Shown in pieces: positions 15,348 to 22,803 of a DNA stretch of 29,780 nt. Source of the stretch: a virus; the IMG/VR virus record IMGVR_UViG_3300047497_000277, positions 1 to 29,780 of that record. One strand, given 5' to 3'. Made by a program: the position numbers and the translations under genes. The notes below the pieces were generated by a model. That model was not told where the DNA came from. It saw only the letters and a program-made list of their open reading frames with translations, and did not search any database. How positions within the stretch are numbered: position 1 is the stretch's first letter; each line of letters begins with the position of its first letter.

Positions 15348-15904
15348 GCCAGATTGGCCCTTGAGTAGTTCCGGATGACGCTGGCGATGAACGGGCTGAC
15401 GTCCTTTTGCGCATAGGCGGTGGTGGCGATACCACCCATGCTTTCGGAGGTTTTGCCGAGCCTATCCTTACCGCGATAGCGCAAACCCACCAGTTCCATC
15501 ACCGCCTCGACGACATCGGCGGGCGGTACGGCGTAACCGGCGGTATAGGTCACCGCGATATTGGCGAGGCCGCGGGTGAAACCATAACCGAACAGCGAGA
15601 TGACATTGGCGTTCAGCACCCATCCCAGGCTCCGCTCCGCAATCAGAGGCGGGATGGCGAGGCCATCGACCGTCAGCGCGGTTACTGCAATGACCGGCGT
15701 ATACCGTAAATGCAAACGCCGATTGCCCTTGCCGTCATAGAGCTCGCTATAAGTTGTCTGCACGATCGGTTGGGCGCAGGCGGTGATGAAGAACGCGCTG
15801 GCCGCCGAAATCAGCCGCGACAGCACGCCGTCGTCATTGGATTGCAGATCGCCGCCCAGATAGGCTTTGACATCCGCCAAGGTGACCAGATCGCCTTGAG
15901 CCAT
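15344..15904 (-). CDS. gp6-like head-tail connector (adaptor)
   Basis: 186 residues. The opening LVTLADVKAYLGGDLQSNDD plus GVLSRLISAASAFF is the usual start of gp6/gp15-type head-tail connectors, which form the ring below the portal. A beta stretch (LHLRYTPVIAVTALTVDGLA) and then VTYTAGYAVPPADVVEAVME with LVGLRYRGKDR complete the family pattern. GGAGG lies seven bases before the ATG. It is first after the capsid gene and a terminator-like hairpin, in the GTA gene 6 position. Confidence 0.85.
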   Translation of the reverse strand: MAQGDLVTLADVKAYLGGDLQSNDDGVLSRLISAASAFFITACAQPIVQTTYSELYDGKGNRRLHLRYTPVIAVTALTVDGLAIPPLIAERSLGWVLNANVISLFGYGFTRGLANIAVTYTAGYAVPPADVVEAVMELVGLRYRGKDRLGKTSESMGGIATTAYAQKDVSPFIASVIRNYSRANLA

Positions 15905-15930
15905 GGCGCGCCTCCGTCATCGAGAAAAGG

Positions 15931-15960
15931 GAGGACCGGCCCCTGAAGGAGCCGGTCCGG
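15931..15960 (-). terminator. Attenuator-like hairpin after the capsid gene
   Basis: Arms GGACCGGC (15933-15940) and GCCGGTCC (15951-15958) are perfectly complementary with a ten-base loop. Read leftward they are followed by TCCCTTTTCTC. The T-tract is imperfect, so partial termination between the capsid and connector genes is most likely; this would raise capsid mRNA over downstream genes. Confidence 0.55.
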
Positions 15961-15982
15961 GTCGGCGCTTCGTCGTTAGCGA

Positions 15983-17476
15983 TCAGCCGTTGGCGATGTT
16001 GGCGATAACGCCCATCGCGAACGGGGCGTAGATCGCCAGGACTTCCTCGGCATAGACGCCGAATTCGTAGGCGCGGGTCTTTAGCGGCCAATCCATCCGG
16101 TAATAGTCGCGGCGGGTTTTGACCTCGGCGACGTTCGGGACATTGCTGGACTGGTACTGCGCCGGCAGGTTCTCCGACCAGCCGACGATGGTGCCCGGCG
16201 GCACGAAGGGGTGGATCTTGACCGGGATCTTGTAGCCCCCGTCGAGCGCGAAGGGGTTATAGTAATACTCGACGACGCCGTTCGCGATAATAGCGAAAGG
16301 ATCCTGGCCGTCGCTGGTGTAGCGCAGCAGCGGACCGGAGGCGCTGGAGAGCACCTTGTTGGTGATCGAGCGCTGTTCCTGGCTGTTGACGTAGAGGACG
16401 GTCGGGCTGACCTCGTACTGATCCCACATCTTCTGCAGCATCAGGTCGATCTCGTTGACCGAACCGCGGCCCGACGCGGTCAGCGGCGTGCCGGTTCCGG
16501 CGGTGCCGGTGGCGAGATAGTTCACATAGGCGCCGGACCCGGCCTTGAGCGCCGCCGTCAGCAGACCGTCATAGGCAAGACCCGGATTGGCCGAGTTGTC
16601 GGCGGTGATCGCGGTCGCGGCCTGGCTGCCGGTGGCGAGCGGCGCGGAGAAGGCGACGCTGTTGATCGTGGTGATCGCCTGCAGCTTTTCCGCGCCCGCG
16701 ATACCGACATACCAGGCATAGCCGACGGCGCCGACCGCGGCCGTGACGGAAGCGAACAGGGTCTGGCCGAAGGTCACCGCTTGGGTCGCATTGGCCGAGG
16801 GAGCCGACGAACCGCCGTTGAGGCTGAAGCCGGCGCCGTCGGCGCCGGTGATGGATTTCGAGGTCGCCACCCCGCCGGTGAGGCTGGAATTACGATAACC
16901 TTCATAGGTCAGCGCCACGACGATCACCGAATAGGTCGCGGCCGGCAAAGTCGCGCCGGTGCCGCTGGCCGACAGCGACGGCGTGGCCGGCGTGCCGAGC
17001 TGAAGCGAGCCATTGCCGCCGAGAAAGGCGTTTTCTTCCTTCAGCATCATCTTCTGCAGCAGCCGCATGGTGGCGGTGGCCTGGATATCCTCGAAGCCCT
17101 GGGCGGCCGAGACCGCCTCGAAGGTCACCGAATCCTCCTCGCCGATCGTGGCGAAGGAGGCCGAGCGGGTCGAGGTGTTATAGCTCATCCTGCCGGAGCG
17201 CTGGCCTTCCGGCACCCAGCCCATCGCATCCCAGCCGGAGCCGATGATGGCGTTGACCTGCCGCCAGTTGGTGGCCGTGCCGGTGCCGCCGCCGACGCGC
17301 GGGAGCACGTTGCGGATGGGCGTGGCGGCGGGGTAGAGGTTCTTGGCCGAAGGCTGCAGGTCGTAGGCGACCAGACCGGTCGAGGTGGTGATCGCCTTGG
17401 ACAACACTTCGGGGGTGGCGTGAGACAAGGCATCCTTGACCTGCGCCAAGGTATCGGCGGTTACATTTCCATTCAT
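15983..17476 (-). CDS. Major capsid protein, HK97 fold, with inserted domain
   Basis: A 497-residue capsid subunit. N-terminal features VAYDLQPSAKNLYPAATPIR and WVPEGQRSGRMSYNT, and the C-terminal VLYVNSQEQRSITNKVL plus YYNPFALDGGYKIPVKIHPF, fit a capsid family I recognise from GTA-like and actinophage-like siphophages. Residues about 162-292 are a beta-rich insertion (YSVIVVALTYEGYRNSS, VGAVGYAWYVGIAGAEKLQ) of Ig/FnIII type that would project from the capsid surface. Only about 45 residues precede the conserved core, so the usual HK97 delta (scaffold) domain is short or absent. GGAG lies about ten bases before the ATG. The 205-base gap upstream shows no clear gene; any promoter there is weak. 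Confidence 0.88.
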   Translation of the reverse strand: MNGNVTADTLAQVKDALSHATPEVLSKAITTSTGLVAYDLQPSAKNLYPAATPIRNVLPRVGGGTGTATNWRQVNAIIGSGWDAMGWVPEGQRSGRMSYNTSTRSASFATIGEEDSVTFEAVSAAQGFEDIQATATMRLLQKMMLKEENAFLGGNGSLQLGTPATPSLSASGTGATLPAATYSVIVVALTYEGYRNSSLTGGVATSKSITGADGAGFSLNGGSSAPSANATQAVTFGQTLFASVTAAVGAVGYAWYVGIAGAEKLQAITTINSVAFSAPLATGSQAATAITADNSANPGLAYDGLLTAALKAGSGAYVNYLATGTAGTGTPLTASGRGSVNEIDLMLQKMWDQYEVSPTVLYVNSQEQRSITNKVLSSASGPLLRYTSDGQDPFAIIANGVVEYYYNPFALDGGYKIPVKIHPFVPPGTIVGWSENLPAQYQSSNVPNVAEVKTRRDYYRMDWPLKTRAYEFGVYAEEVLAIYAPFAMGVIANIANG

Positions 17477-17681
17477 CGTTGAGAGGCTCCATCATCGGGA
17501 CGGGACGCCGTCGCGGCGTTCCCACCGCCTTGCCCAAGGGCGAGTTGCAAATTTCCGGTCGGCGGGCTTCACTGGCCGGAATGGGGAGAGATTTGGACAG
17601 GCCTATGCACTGCCAAAACAGAATCGGTAACCGGAACTGAGCGGAGTCGTTTAGGATAGTCTCCGGTTTAGGCGGATTGAC

Positions 17682-18065
17682 TTAGACGCGCCCTTTTTCC
17701 GCGCCGTTGGCCCATTTCTTGGCCATATACTCAAACTCGCAGAAAAATGTCGGCGTTTGCGATACGCGCCGGACTTCCATCACAAAAGGTTTTAGCGAAA
17801 TCCAATCCAGTAACTTTTGCTCGTTGCGAATCTTTATAAAGAGTCGCCTGTCTTCGATTATGGTCGCGTTGGTGCGCTCCATCAGAAGCAAATCCAAGGT
17901 TGCGCGGCGACGCGCAATAGATCGATTTGTCTTGAGCGTGAAGAAAAGGCCCAGGGCAGATGCAATTATGGCCCCTCCTTGAAAGAAGAGGCCATAATTT
18001 TGAATCTCATCGGGCGTCAGAGCTATTTAGCCGCCCCAACCTTCACGGAAAAAATGGTTTCCCAT
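17682..18065 (-). pseudogene. DUF4760-like membrane protein with disrupted start
   Basis: The frame ending at 17682 carries a membrane segment (GGAIIASALGLFFTL) followed by NRSIARRRATLDLLLMERTN, which I associate with DUF4760 small membrane proteins, then ATIIEDRRLFIKIRNEQKL. A very good ribosome site (AGGAGG, six bases upstream) leads into ATG at 18065, but that frame meets TAA at 18027-18029 after 12 codons. The downstream frame, open from 18026, has no ATG. Taking one G from GGG after the ATG and adding one A to AAA near 18027 would give an intact start METIFSVKVGAAKIALTPDE. So the gene is probably broken by two compensating-type indels. A shorter product from the TTG at 17897 would lose the membrane segment. 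The role is unknown. Confidence 0.5.
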
Positions 18066-18175
18066 CTGTTCCTCCTGACCTTCTAATAGGTTCGATTATT
18101 CAAAACACGTCACTGAACTGTGACAGGTTCAGCATAGGCGCTCAAGTGCCGGAACGGCTGAGAGTCTCTTAGTGC

Positions 18176-18226
18176 GATCGAACGATCACTGATATGTTGG
18201 CATTACAAATATGAAGTCAATAATAT
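18176..18226 (+). promoter_or_regulatory. Promoter and dyad ahead of the diiron gene
   Basis: A perfect dyad GATCG-AA-CGATC (18176-18187) precedes a plausible promoter: TTGGCA (18197-18202), 18-base spacer, TAATAT (18221-18226). The expected transcript start near 18233 lies only about eight bases before the ATG at 18241, so the message may be nearly leaderless. The dyad could be an operator; its regulator is not evident here. Confidence 0.4.
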
Positions 18227-18240
18227 ACCTGTCTCACCTT

Positions 18241-18972
18241 ATGACAGATAGCATGAATAGCTTGGCGATGCCGATCGACACCGGATTACTGGTTTGCGAA
18301 TTCGAGATGAACAACGCGGCGATGGCGGTCGAGACATCGGCGGTCATGGCGCGGTTCATCGGCGACAGACCGCTGCATGCGCGGTTCCTGAATACACTGT
18401 CGATGCTGGAGCATCTGGGCAGCCATAAGATCATGGCGACCCAGCGCGGCAAGACCATCGACCAGCCGACCCTGAAACATCTGGCCGACGAAACCCGCCA
18501 CGCCTTCTTCTTCAAGCGCCACGCCGACCGCGAGGCCGGCCGCACGATGGATTACGAGCACGACGACATGGTCGCCGCGTCGTCGGCGCGCCGATACTTC
18601 CACCGGCTGGAAGCCGAAATCGCGCGCGTGTTCGATGCCGACGCCCATCCGCGCGCGGTGTACCTCACCATGTCTATGATCGTCGAGTTCCGAGCAGTGT
18701 GGGGCTATCGCCTATACCAGGCGGCGCTGGAAAGCGCCGGTCACACCGTGTCGCTGAAAAGCCTATTGGCCGAGGAACGCGGACATCTGACCAATATGGC
18801 GGAGCGGCTGCACGGACTTTCCGAGCTCGATCATGCCCGCGTTCGGGAACTCTGCGCGATCGAGCAGCGGCTGTACCGAAAGCTGCTATCGGCCTTCGCC
18901 GGCAGCGTGGCGACCTTGCCGTTGAGCATCGATAATGCGGTGACGACGGTGGCGGGGATGGTGGCGGGTTAG
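18241..18972 (+). CDS. Ferritin-like diiron protein (accessory gene)
   Basis: The only substantial plus-strand gene: about 243 residues from the ATG at 18241 (an earlier ATG at 18211 overlaps the predicted -10 and is less likely; neither has a clear ribosome site). It is all-helical with a full carboxylate-bridged diiron ligand set: Glu57 (MLEHLG), Glu84-x-x-His87 (DETRHAFF), Glu149 (MIVEFRAV) and Glu179-x-x-His182 (EERGHLTN), in the classic E...ExxH...E...ExxH order. It is therefore probably an oxidoreductase, oxygenase or iron/peroxide-handling protein in the cytosol; the substrate cannot be read. It lies between prohead protease and capsid genes, opposite to the late operon, with its own promoter and a strong terminator, so it can be expressed in the lysogen. 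Exact subfamily not recognised. Confidence 0.7.
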   Translation: MTDSMNSLAMPIDTGLLVCEFEMNNAAMAVETSAVMARFIGDRPLHARFLNTLSMLEHLGSHKIMATQRGKTIDQPTLKHLADETRHAFFFKRHADREAGRTMDYEHDDMVAASSARRYFHRLEAEIARVFDADAHPRAVYLTMSMIVEFRAVWGYRLYQAALESAGHTVSLKSLLAEERGHLTNMAERLHGLSELDHARVRELCAIEQRLYRKLLSAFAGSVATLPLSIDNAVTTVAGMVAG

Positions 18973-18974
18973 AC

Positions 18975-19007
18975 GCACGCTTAACGAAATTAAGCGTGCT
19001 TATTTTA
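18975..19007 (+). terminator. Intrinsic terminator of the diiron gene
   Basis: Ten-base perfect arms GCACGCTTAA (18975-18984) and TTAAGCGTGC (18990-18999) with a five-base loop, followed by TTATTTT on the plus strand, two bases after the diiron stop. Read leftward there is no T-tract, so it acts mainly on the plus-strand transcript. It touches the stop codon of the convergent gene at 19000. Confidence 0.85.
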
Positions 19008-19368
19008 CCCCAGGAGCCTTGTGAGACGAACTTTCAAATGCCGGATCGGTTAGAACCTTACGAGCGGCGTTCTCAATTCTATCTCCAATAGCCCACCAAA
19101 AAAGAGCAATTACGGCTGATAAAATTACACCGGCCACAATACTACCGGTTTTCACCCTGTCGATGGTGAGGACGGCAGTATCGAGTTTGCTTCCGAACTT
19201 CTCCTGAACCGATATGAGATGATCGATCTTCGTATTTAGCTTGCCGATCTCAACCAAGACGAAGCGTATATCGGAAGTAGGATATAAATCTTGCGGCGGC
19301 GGGACGCTCGCTACTTCGGTTGGCGGCCCGGCAGCTACTGATGGAGGGTTCTGGTTAGCCAACCGCAC
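19000..19368 (-). CDS. Hypothetical single-pass membrane protein
   Basis: 122 residues. The first ~30 are Pro/Ala-rich and disordered (NPPSVAAGPPTEVASVPPPQ). Residues 33-75 form a probable coiled coil (FVLVEIGKLNTKIDHLISV, KLDTAVLTIDRVKTG). One hydrophobic helix follows at about 77-94 (IVAGVILSAVIALFWWAIGD), and the tail is polar. Its start overlaps the end of the 96-residue gene by 14 bases, indicating a two-gene unit. Base composition is more AT-rich than the virion genes. It resembles small phage and plasmid membrane proteins with a coiled coil; the function is unknown. Confidence 0.65.
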   Translation of the reverse strand: MRLANQNPPSVAAGPPTEVASVPPPQDLYPTSDIRFVLVEIGKLNTKIDHLISVQEKFGSKLDTAVLTIDRVKTGSIVAGVILSAVIALFWWAIGDRIENAARKVLTDPAFESSSHKAPGVK

Positions 19369-19645
19369 GACTTTCTAATTTTACCTTTAGCCAATCCCAT
19401 ACTGTTTGCGGAGCGCGTCCAAAATATGATGACGTCGCGAAAATAATTGCATTCCCAAGAGTCGGCAGACCTGGGTTTTTGGGATCATAAACTCCCAATT
19501 TCGCACTTAACTCTACGGCGGTCAGCGAACTTGAAACCAGCCACTGAGTTCCGCTGACCATATAATGGTCGTTAGGAAATGCGGTCTGAATCTGCTCGGC
19601 AATTTTCGGGGTGTCCGCTGGTAAGAGCACTGCAAAAATCGTCAT
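19355..19645 (-). CDS. Hypothetical protein of a two-gene accessory cassette
   Basis: A 96-residue soluble protein starting MTIFAVLLPADTPKIAEQIQ. Conserved-looking features are AFPNDHYMVSGTQWLVSSS in the middle and GNAIIFATSSYFGRAP then VWDWLKVKLE at the end; I have the impression of a widespread small-protein family with this NAIxFATSSYxGRA segment, but no known function. It overlaps the downstream membrane gene. The 176 bases upstream (19646-19821) are AT-rich and contain a possible minus-strand -10 (TATAGT near 19680), so the pair may have its own promoter. It sits between protease and capsid genes, outside the normal virion gene order. Confidence 0.65.
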   Translation of the reverse strand: MTIFAVLLPADTPKIAEQIQTAFPNDHYMVSGTQWLVSSSLTAVELSAKLGVYDPKNPGLPTLGNAIIFATSSYFGRAPQTVWDWLKVKLESRAVG

Positions 19646-19821
19646 GCGCTAAATTTCCCGACGCGTCGTAGAGACACACTATAACGCTTCCATCGTTAGA
19701 ATGTGCCTGATCGGCTTATATGATACGTAAAAGAGCCTTTGCATATAGATTTCGGGACAGATTATCAGAATCATTTCAAATCTGCTCGCCCCGATTCAAC
19801 GACTCCAGCCTGTCCAATGTC

Positions 19822-20646
19822 CTACCCATTCGCCACCTTCTCGATCTGCGCCAGGGTCATCGGGCGGCGCAGGGCGCGTTTGGCGAGTTCGACCGGGTCG
19901 CGGGAGATTTCTTCGCCGGGGTGGAGGCCGCCGAGGCGGTCGGTGGATTTTTCGATGGGGATGGCGCGCAGCGCGGCGCGGCGGTCGGCGGGCATGCGGG
20001 ATAGGGCTTTGCGAAGGGCGTCGCGTTCGGCGATGAGGCCGGCGATCTTGTCGGTCATCGCGTCGCCGCCGGCGCCGGTATCGTTATCGTCGTCATCATC
20101 ATCATCATCGGGGGCGCAGCCGTCGCAGGTTGCGCCCAGCGCGACCGCCTGGTCGTGGATGTCTTGGATCATCCGCAGATCGGCGGCGGAGTTGCGCGCG
20201 CCCGCTTTACGGAGACCATCCATGTCGTCGGCCTTATACATGGTGAACACCGCCTCGGGATTGGCGGGGCGATCGACGAGGCTGATTTCGGAGAGTTTGA
20301 CGCCGGTGATGACGTGTTTTTGGACATGGTCGCGCGACACCACGCGGCCGCCGATCGAGAAGCCTTTATAGACGCCCTGCACCACCTTTTCCCAGGCGGT
20401 GGGATCGACGATCTTGGCGGCCAGATGCAGTCCCGTCTCGTCCAGCCCGGCCTCGGTCGCGACGCCGACCGCCGAAGGCTGATGCATCTCGCGGATATTG
20501 CCGAAGCGCATATATTCGGGCAGCGCGGCCTCGAGCGCCTCGCGCTTGACGATCTCGCCCTGGCTGTCGAGCGCCTCGGTCGAGGCATAGCCGAACACCA
20601 TCTGCTCGGCCTCGTCGATCTTGGTAATTTTGGCGTAGAATTTCAT
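19822..20646 (-). CDS. Prohead serine protease with C-terminal extension
   Basis: A 274-residue capsid maturation protease (XkdF/HK97 prohead protease type). The first ~135 residues hold the fold: VFGYASTEALDSQGEIV, catalytic His55 in REMHQPSAVG, catalytic Ser97 in YKGFSIGGRVV, and KLSEISLVDRPANPEAVF, with Glu120 the likely third residue. An acidic run of about nine Asp (residues 180-190, from a tcatca trinucleotide repeat in the DNA) leads to a helical extension (ALRKALSRMPADRRAALRAI) of about 85 residues. Because the capsid protein shows little delta domain, this extension may serve as scaffold; that is inference. GGAGA lies eight bases before the ATG. Confidence 0.85.
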   Translation of the reverse strand: MKFYAKITKIDEAEQMVFGYASTEALDSQGEIVKREALEAALPEYMRFGNIREMHQPSAVGVATEAGLDETGLHLAAKIVDPTAWEKVVQGVYKGFSIGGRVVSRDHVQKHVITGVKLSEISLVDRPANPEAVFTMYKADDMDGLRKAGARNSAADLRMIQDIHDQAVALGATCDGCAPDDDDDDDDNDTGAGGDAMTDKIAGLIAERDALRKALSRMPADRRAALRAIPIEKSTDRLGGLHPGEEISRDPVELAKRALRRPMTLAQIEKVANG

Positions 20647-20670
20647 GGGTTGGTCTCCGTTGTTTTAGGC

Positions 20671-20752
20671 CGTCATCCTCGCGAAAGCGGGGATCCATCC
20701 CCCCCGTCGCCGAGATGCCCGTAGATGGATTCCCGTTTTCACGGGAATGACG
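20671..20752. repeat. REP-like inverted repeat
   Basis: Two 28-base imperfect inverted arms, CGTCATCCTCGCGAAAGCGG... (20671-20698) and ATGGATTCCCGTTTTCACGG... (20725-20752), separated by 26 bases. This is the dispersed 'GTCATTCCCGCGAAAGCGGG' type repeat found in intergenic regions of many proteobacterial chromosomes. It lies between the portal stop and protease start. Confidence 0.75.
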
Positions 20753-20773
20753 ATCAAAAGAGCAGAATGACGA

Positions 20774-22162
20774 TTAAGAGGATGCAGAAGAGGGCGGCTG
20801 TTGGGTTGAGCCGCTCAACACACTCGCCAAGGTGACGGCGCCGGCGGCGGTGTAGATGAGCGGGGTGTCGCCGCCGGCGATGGGGTCTTCGCCGGATTCG
20901 GCGCGGGCTTCGTTGATGGTTTTCAGGCCGGATTTGAGTTTGATATCGGTGATCTGGGCCTGTTTCATCGGGTCGGCGGATTTTTCGTCGATCCATTCGA
21001 ATTCCAGGTCGCTGTAACCAAAGTCGTCCTCGATCACCTGATCGACCAGGCATTTGATCCACAGCATGATCGGGCCGAGGCCCTCGCCCAGCGCCATTTC
21101 CTGGGCGTTGTCGGCGGTGGCGCGGTTCATCTGGCGGGTGAAGGGCGCGGGCGATGTCGAGAAGGCGTAGCACACCACCCGCGCCAGCCATTCGTCGAAA
21201 TCATCCTTCAGCGGCGGCTCGCGCATCGCCTGGTAGCGGAAATCGGCCGGGACGAAGCGGGCGTGGCGACGCTCGGCCGTATTGCCGGCCATGATGGTGT
21301 CCCAATATTCCTGAAACTGCACGATCTGATCCATCGTCCAGCCCTGGGGCACGGAGAGGATCGCCTCGGGCATGTTGCCTTCGGTGAAATATTGCAGCTG
21401 CGCCAGCTGTCGGCGCAACGCGATGTTGACGGTGGTGATGATCTGTTCGACCGGCGAAAAGCCGTAGACCTTCGCGGTGCGGGGGTTGCGCGGCAAATAG
21501 AGCAGCTCGTCGCGCGCGAAATCGGCCTTGGGGATGCCGTGCAGCACCTGTTGATAGGCGGGATCGGGCGGCACGGGACTGCGCCCGTTATCGTCGATCA
21601 GCACCTTGATCGTCGCGCCGTCCACCGGCTCGAGCGCCAGCAACGCGCCGCCGACGCTGCGCGCCTTGTAGAGCGTGGCGGCGTCGATGACGAACAAGTC
21701 TTCCAGCAGCATGCGCAGCCAGCTGCCCCAGCGATGCAGGCCGTCGGGCTTGCGGAAGAAACCCTCCAACTCGGCGACGCGGGGATCGGTCGCGGCAGGC
21801 AGGCGCTTAGCCGAAGTTTGGCCGGGTTTGGGCCGGATGTTCCAGCGCAGGCGTTCGACCTGATCCTTGCGGGTTTCGATCACCAGGCGCAGCACATCGT
21901 AGCTGTCGGCCAGCGCCCGCATCTGCACGAAGGACACGCCTTCTTCGCCGCGCGGCTGATATTGGATGTTGAGGCCGGACATGTAATCGAACCGGCGGGG
22001 TTCGATGAAGGCCGGCGCGGCGGGCTCGATCGGCTGGAGCGGGCCGAACCAGTTGTCGGGCGAGACGCCGCGGATTGCATAGCGCAGGCCGGCGGTCAAC
22101 CTGCCAATAAAGCCGGGCTGGGCGGCGACCGTCAGCGGCGTCAGCTTACCTTCAGGCGGCAT
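20774..22162 (-). CDS. Portal protein
   Basis: A 462-residue portal, the dodecameric ring at the capsid vertex through which DNA is packaged. Typical portal features: MSGLNIQYQPRGEEGVSFVQ, then LADSYDVLRLVIETRKDQVE with LRWNIRPKPGQ, a middle YLPRNPRTAKVYGFSPVEQI followed by TTVNIALRRQLAQLQYFTEG, QFQEYWDTIMAGNTAERRHA, and the C-terminal stem/wing segment IKLKSGLKTINEARAESGED. The length is normal for the HK97/SPP1 class. Its start overlaps the fiber-adaptor gene by 11 bases. It is separated from the terminase by the host-interaction block, which is unusual: portal usually follows terminase directly. Confidence 0.9.
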   Translation of the reverse strand: MPPEGKLTPLTVAAQPGFIGRLTAGLRYAIRGVSPDNWFGPLQPIEPAAPAFIEPRRFDYMSGLNIQYQPRGEEGVSFVQMRALADSYDVLRLVIETRKDQVERLRWNIRPKPGQTSAKRLPAATDPRVAELEGFFRKPDGLHRWGSWLRMLLEDLFVIDAATLYKARSVGGALLALEPVDGATIKVLIDDNGRSPVPPDPAYQQVLHGIPKADFARDELLYLPRNPRTAKVYGFSPVEQIITTVNIALRRQLAQLQYFTEGNMPEAILSVPQGWTMDQIVQFQEYWDTIMAGNTAERRHARFVPADFRYQAMREPPLKDDFDEWLARVVCYAFSTSPAPFTRQMNRATADNAQEMALGEGLGPIMLWIKCLVDQVIEDDFGYSDLEFEWIDEKSADPMKQAQITDIKLKSGLKTINEARAESGEDPIAGGDTPLIYTAAGAVTLASVLSGSTQQPPSSASS

Positions 22163-22610
22163 CGGGCAACCCCACGGCGTTGAAGAAGGAATGGATCGCG
22201 ATGCGGCGGCCGTTGACCGTGCCGCAACTGAAGCCGAGCGCGTACCGCCCGGCCGGAGGCTGCCCGATCGCCTGAGCCGCCACCGTGCCGATCAGCCCGG
22301 GCGCGCCGTCGAGCGCCGTGGCGTAATTCGAAACCGGCGTATCGACGGGAAAGAACAGAACCTCCAGGCTGCCGGGATCGAGGCTGTCGCCGGCATCCAG
22401 CGCCCAGCCGAGATCGATGCCGAAGACATCGTCGGCCGCGACCGACAGCGCCGGAAAATCGCGCCCGGCATAGCCGGAGATCGTCGCGGGGCGCAGGGTG
22501 CGGCGGAGATTGAGGGTCAATGTGCTCACAGCGCCACCCGCCAAACCGTCAAGCAGAAAAGACACGGGTCCGCCCTGGCCCAACCCCAATGCGATCGGCC
22601 AACCGGACAT
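22152..22610 (-). CDS. Probable phage fiber-tail adaptor protein
   Basis: 152 residues, mostly beta. MSGWPIALGLGQGGPVSFLL opens, FGIDLGWALDAGDSLDPGSL marks the middle, and AGRYALGFSCGTVNGRRIAI with HSFFNAV closes. The ending resembles proteins annotated as phage fiber-tail adaptors in alphaproteobacterial prophages. Its place just downstream of the esterase fiber and the accessory beta-protein fits a role attaching the fiber to the tail. AGGAG lies eight bases before the ATG. Family assignment is from memory of the C-terminal pattern and is moderate. Confidence 0.6.
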   Translation of the reverse strand: MSGWPIALGLGQGGPVSFLLDGLAGGAVSTLTLNLRRTLRPATISGYAGRDFPALSVAADDVFGIDLGWALDAGDSLDPGSLEVLFFPVDTPVSNYATALDGAPGLIGTVAAQAIGQPPAGRYALGFSCGTVNGRRIAIHSFFNAVGLPDAA

Positions 22611-22689
22611 CGGCGGTCTCCTGAGTTTCGAAACAAGGTTTTAAGGGAGCCAAAGGGAAAAGGAGCCGAGGCTTTGATCTGCGATTATC

Positions 22690-22742
22690 TGCGTCATCTG
22701 TGGATCAGATTCATCCGCATATGACGCAAATTGGCACAGATG
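22690..22742. repeat. Intergenic dyad (REP-like)
   Basis: In the 193-base gap between the accessory beta-protein and the adaptor, TGCGTCAT (22690-22697) pairs with ATGACGCA (22721-22728), and CATCTGTG (22695-22702) pairs with CACAGATG (22735-22742), giving two interleaved alternative hairpins. It looks like the 'ATCTGCGTCATCTGTGGAT' intergenic repeats of many bacteria. No T-tract follows, so it is not an obvious terminator. Confidence 0.45.
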
Positions 22743-22803
22743 AAAGGTTTCCTTTTATATCGGCAATGTTTTAGCTCAACGCTGCTTTGGAACACCGGAA
22801 GGA

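Noticed and set aside
16211-17482. Long plus-strand open frame opposite the capsid gene
   Set aside because: Arg/Gly/Asp-rich translation typical of the antisense of GC-rich coding DNA; the minus strand encodes a clear capsid protein.
17477-17681. Gap before the capsid gene as a possible scaffold gene
   Set aside because: No frame with a ribosome site or plausible protein; only the capsid leader is supported.
20085-20110. tcatca trinucleotide run as a possible regulatory or CRISPR-like repeat
   Set aside because: It simply encodes the poly-Asp linker of the protease; no spacer structure. No CRISPR array or tRNA was seen anywhere in the window.
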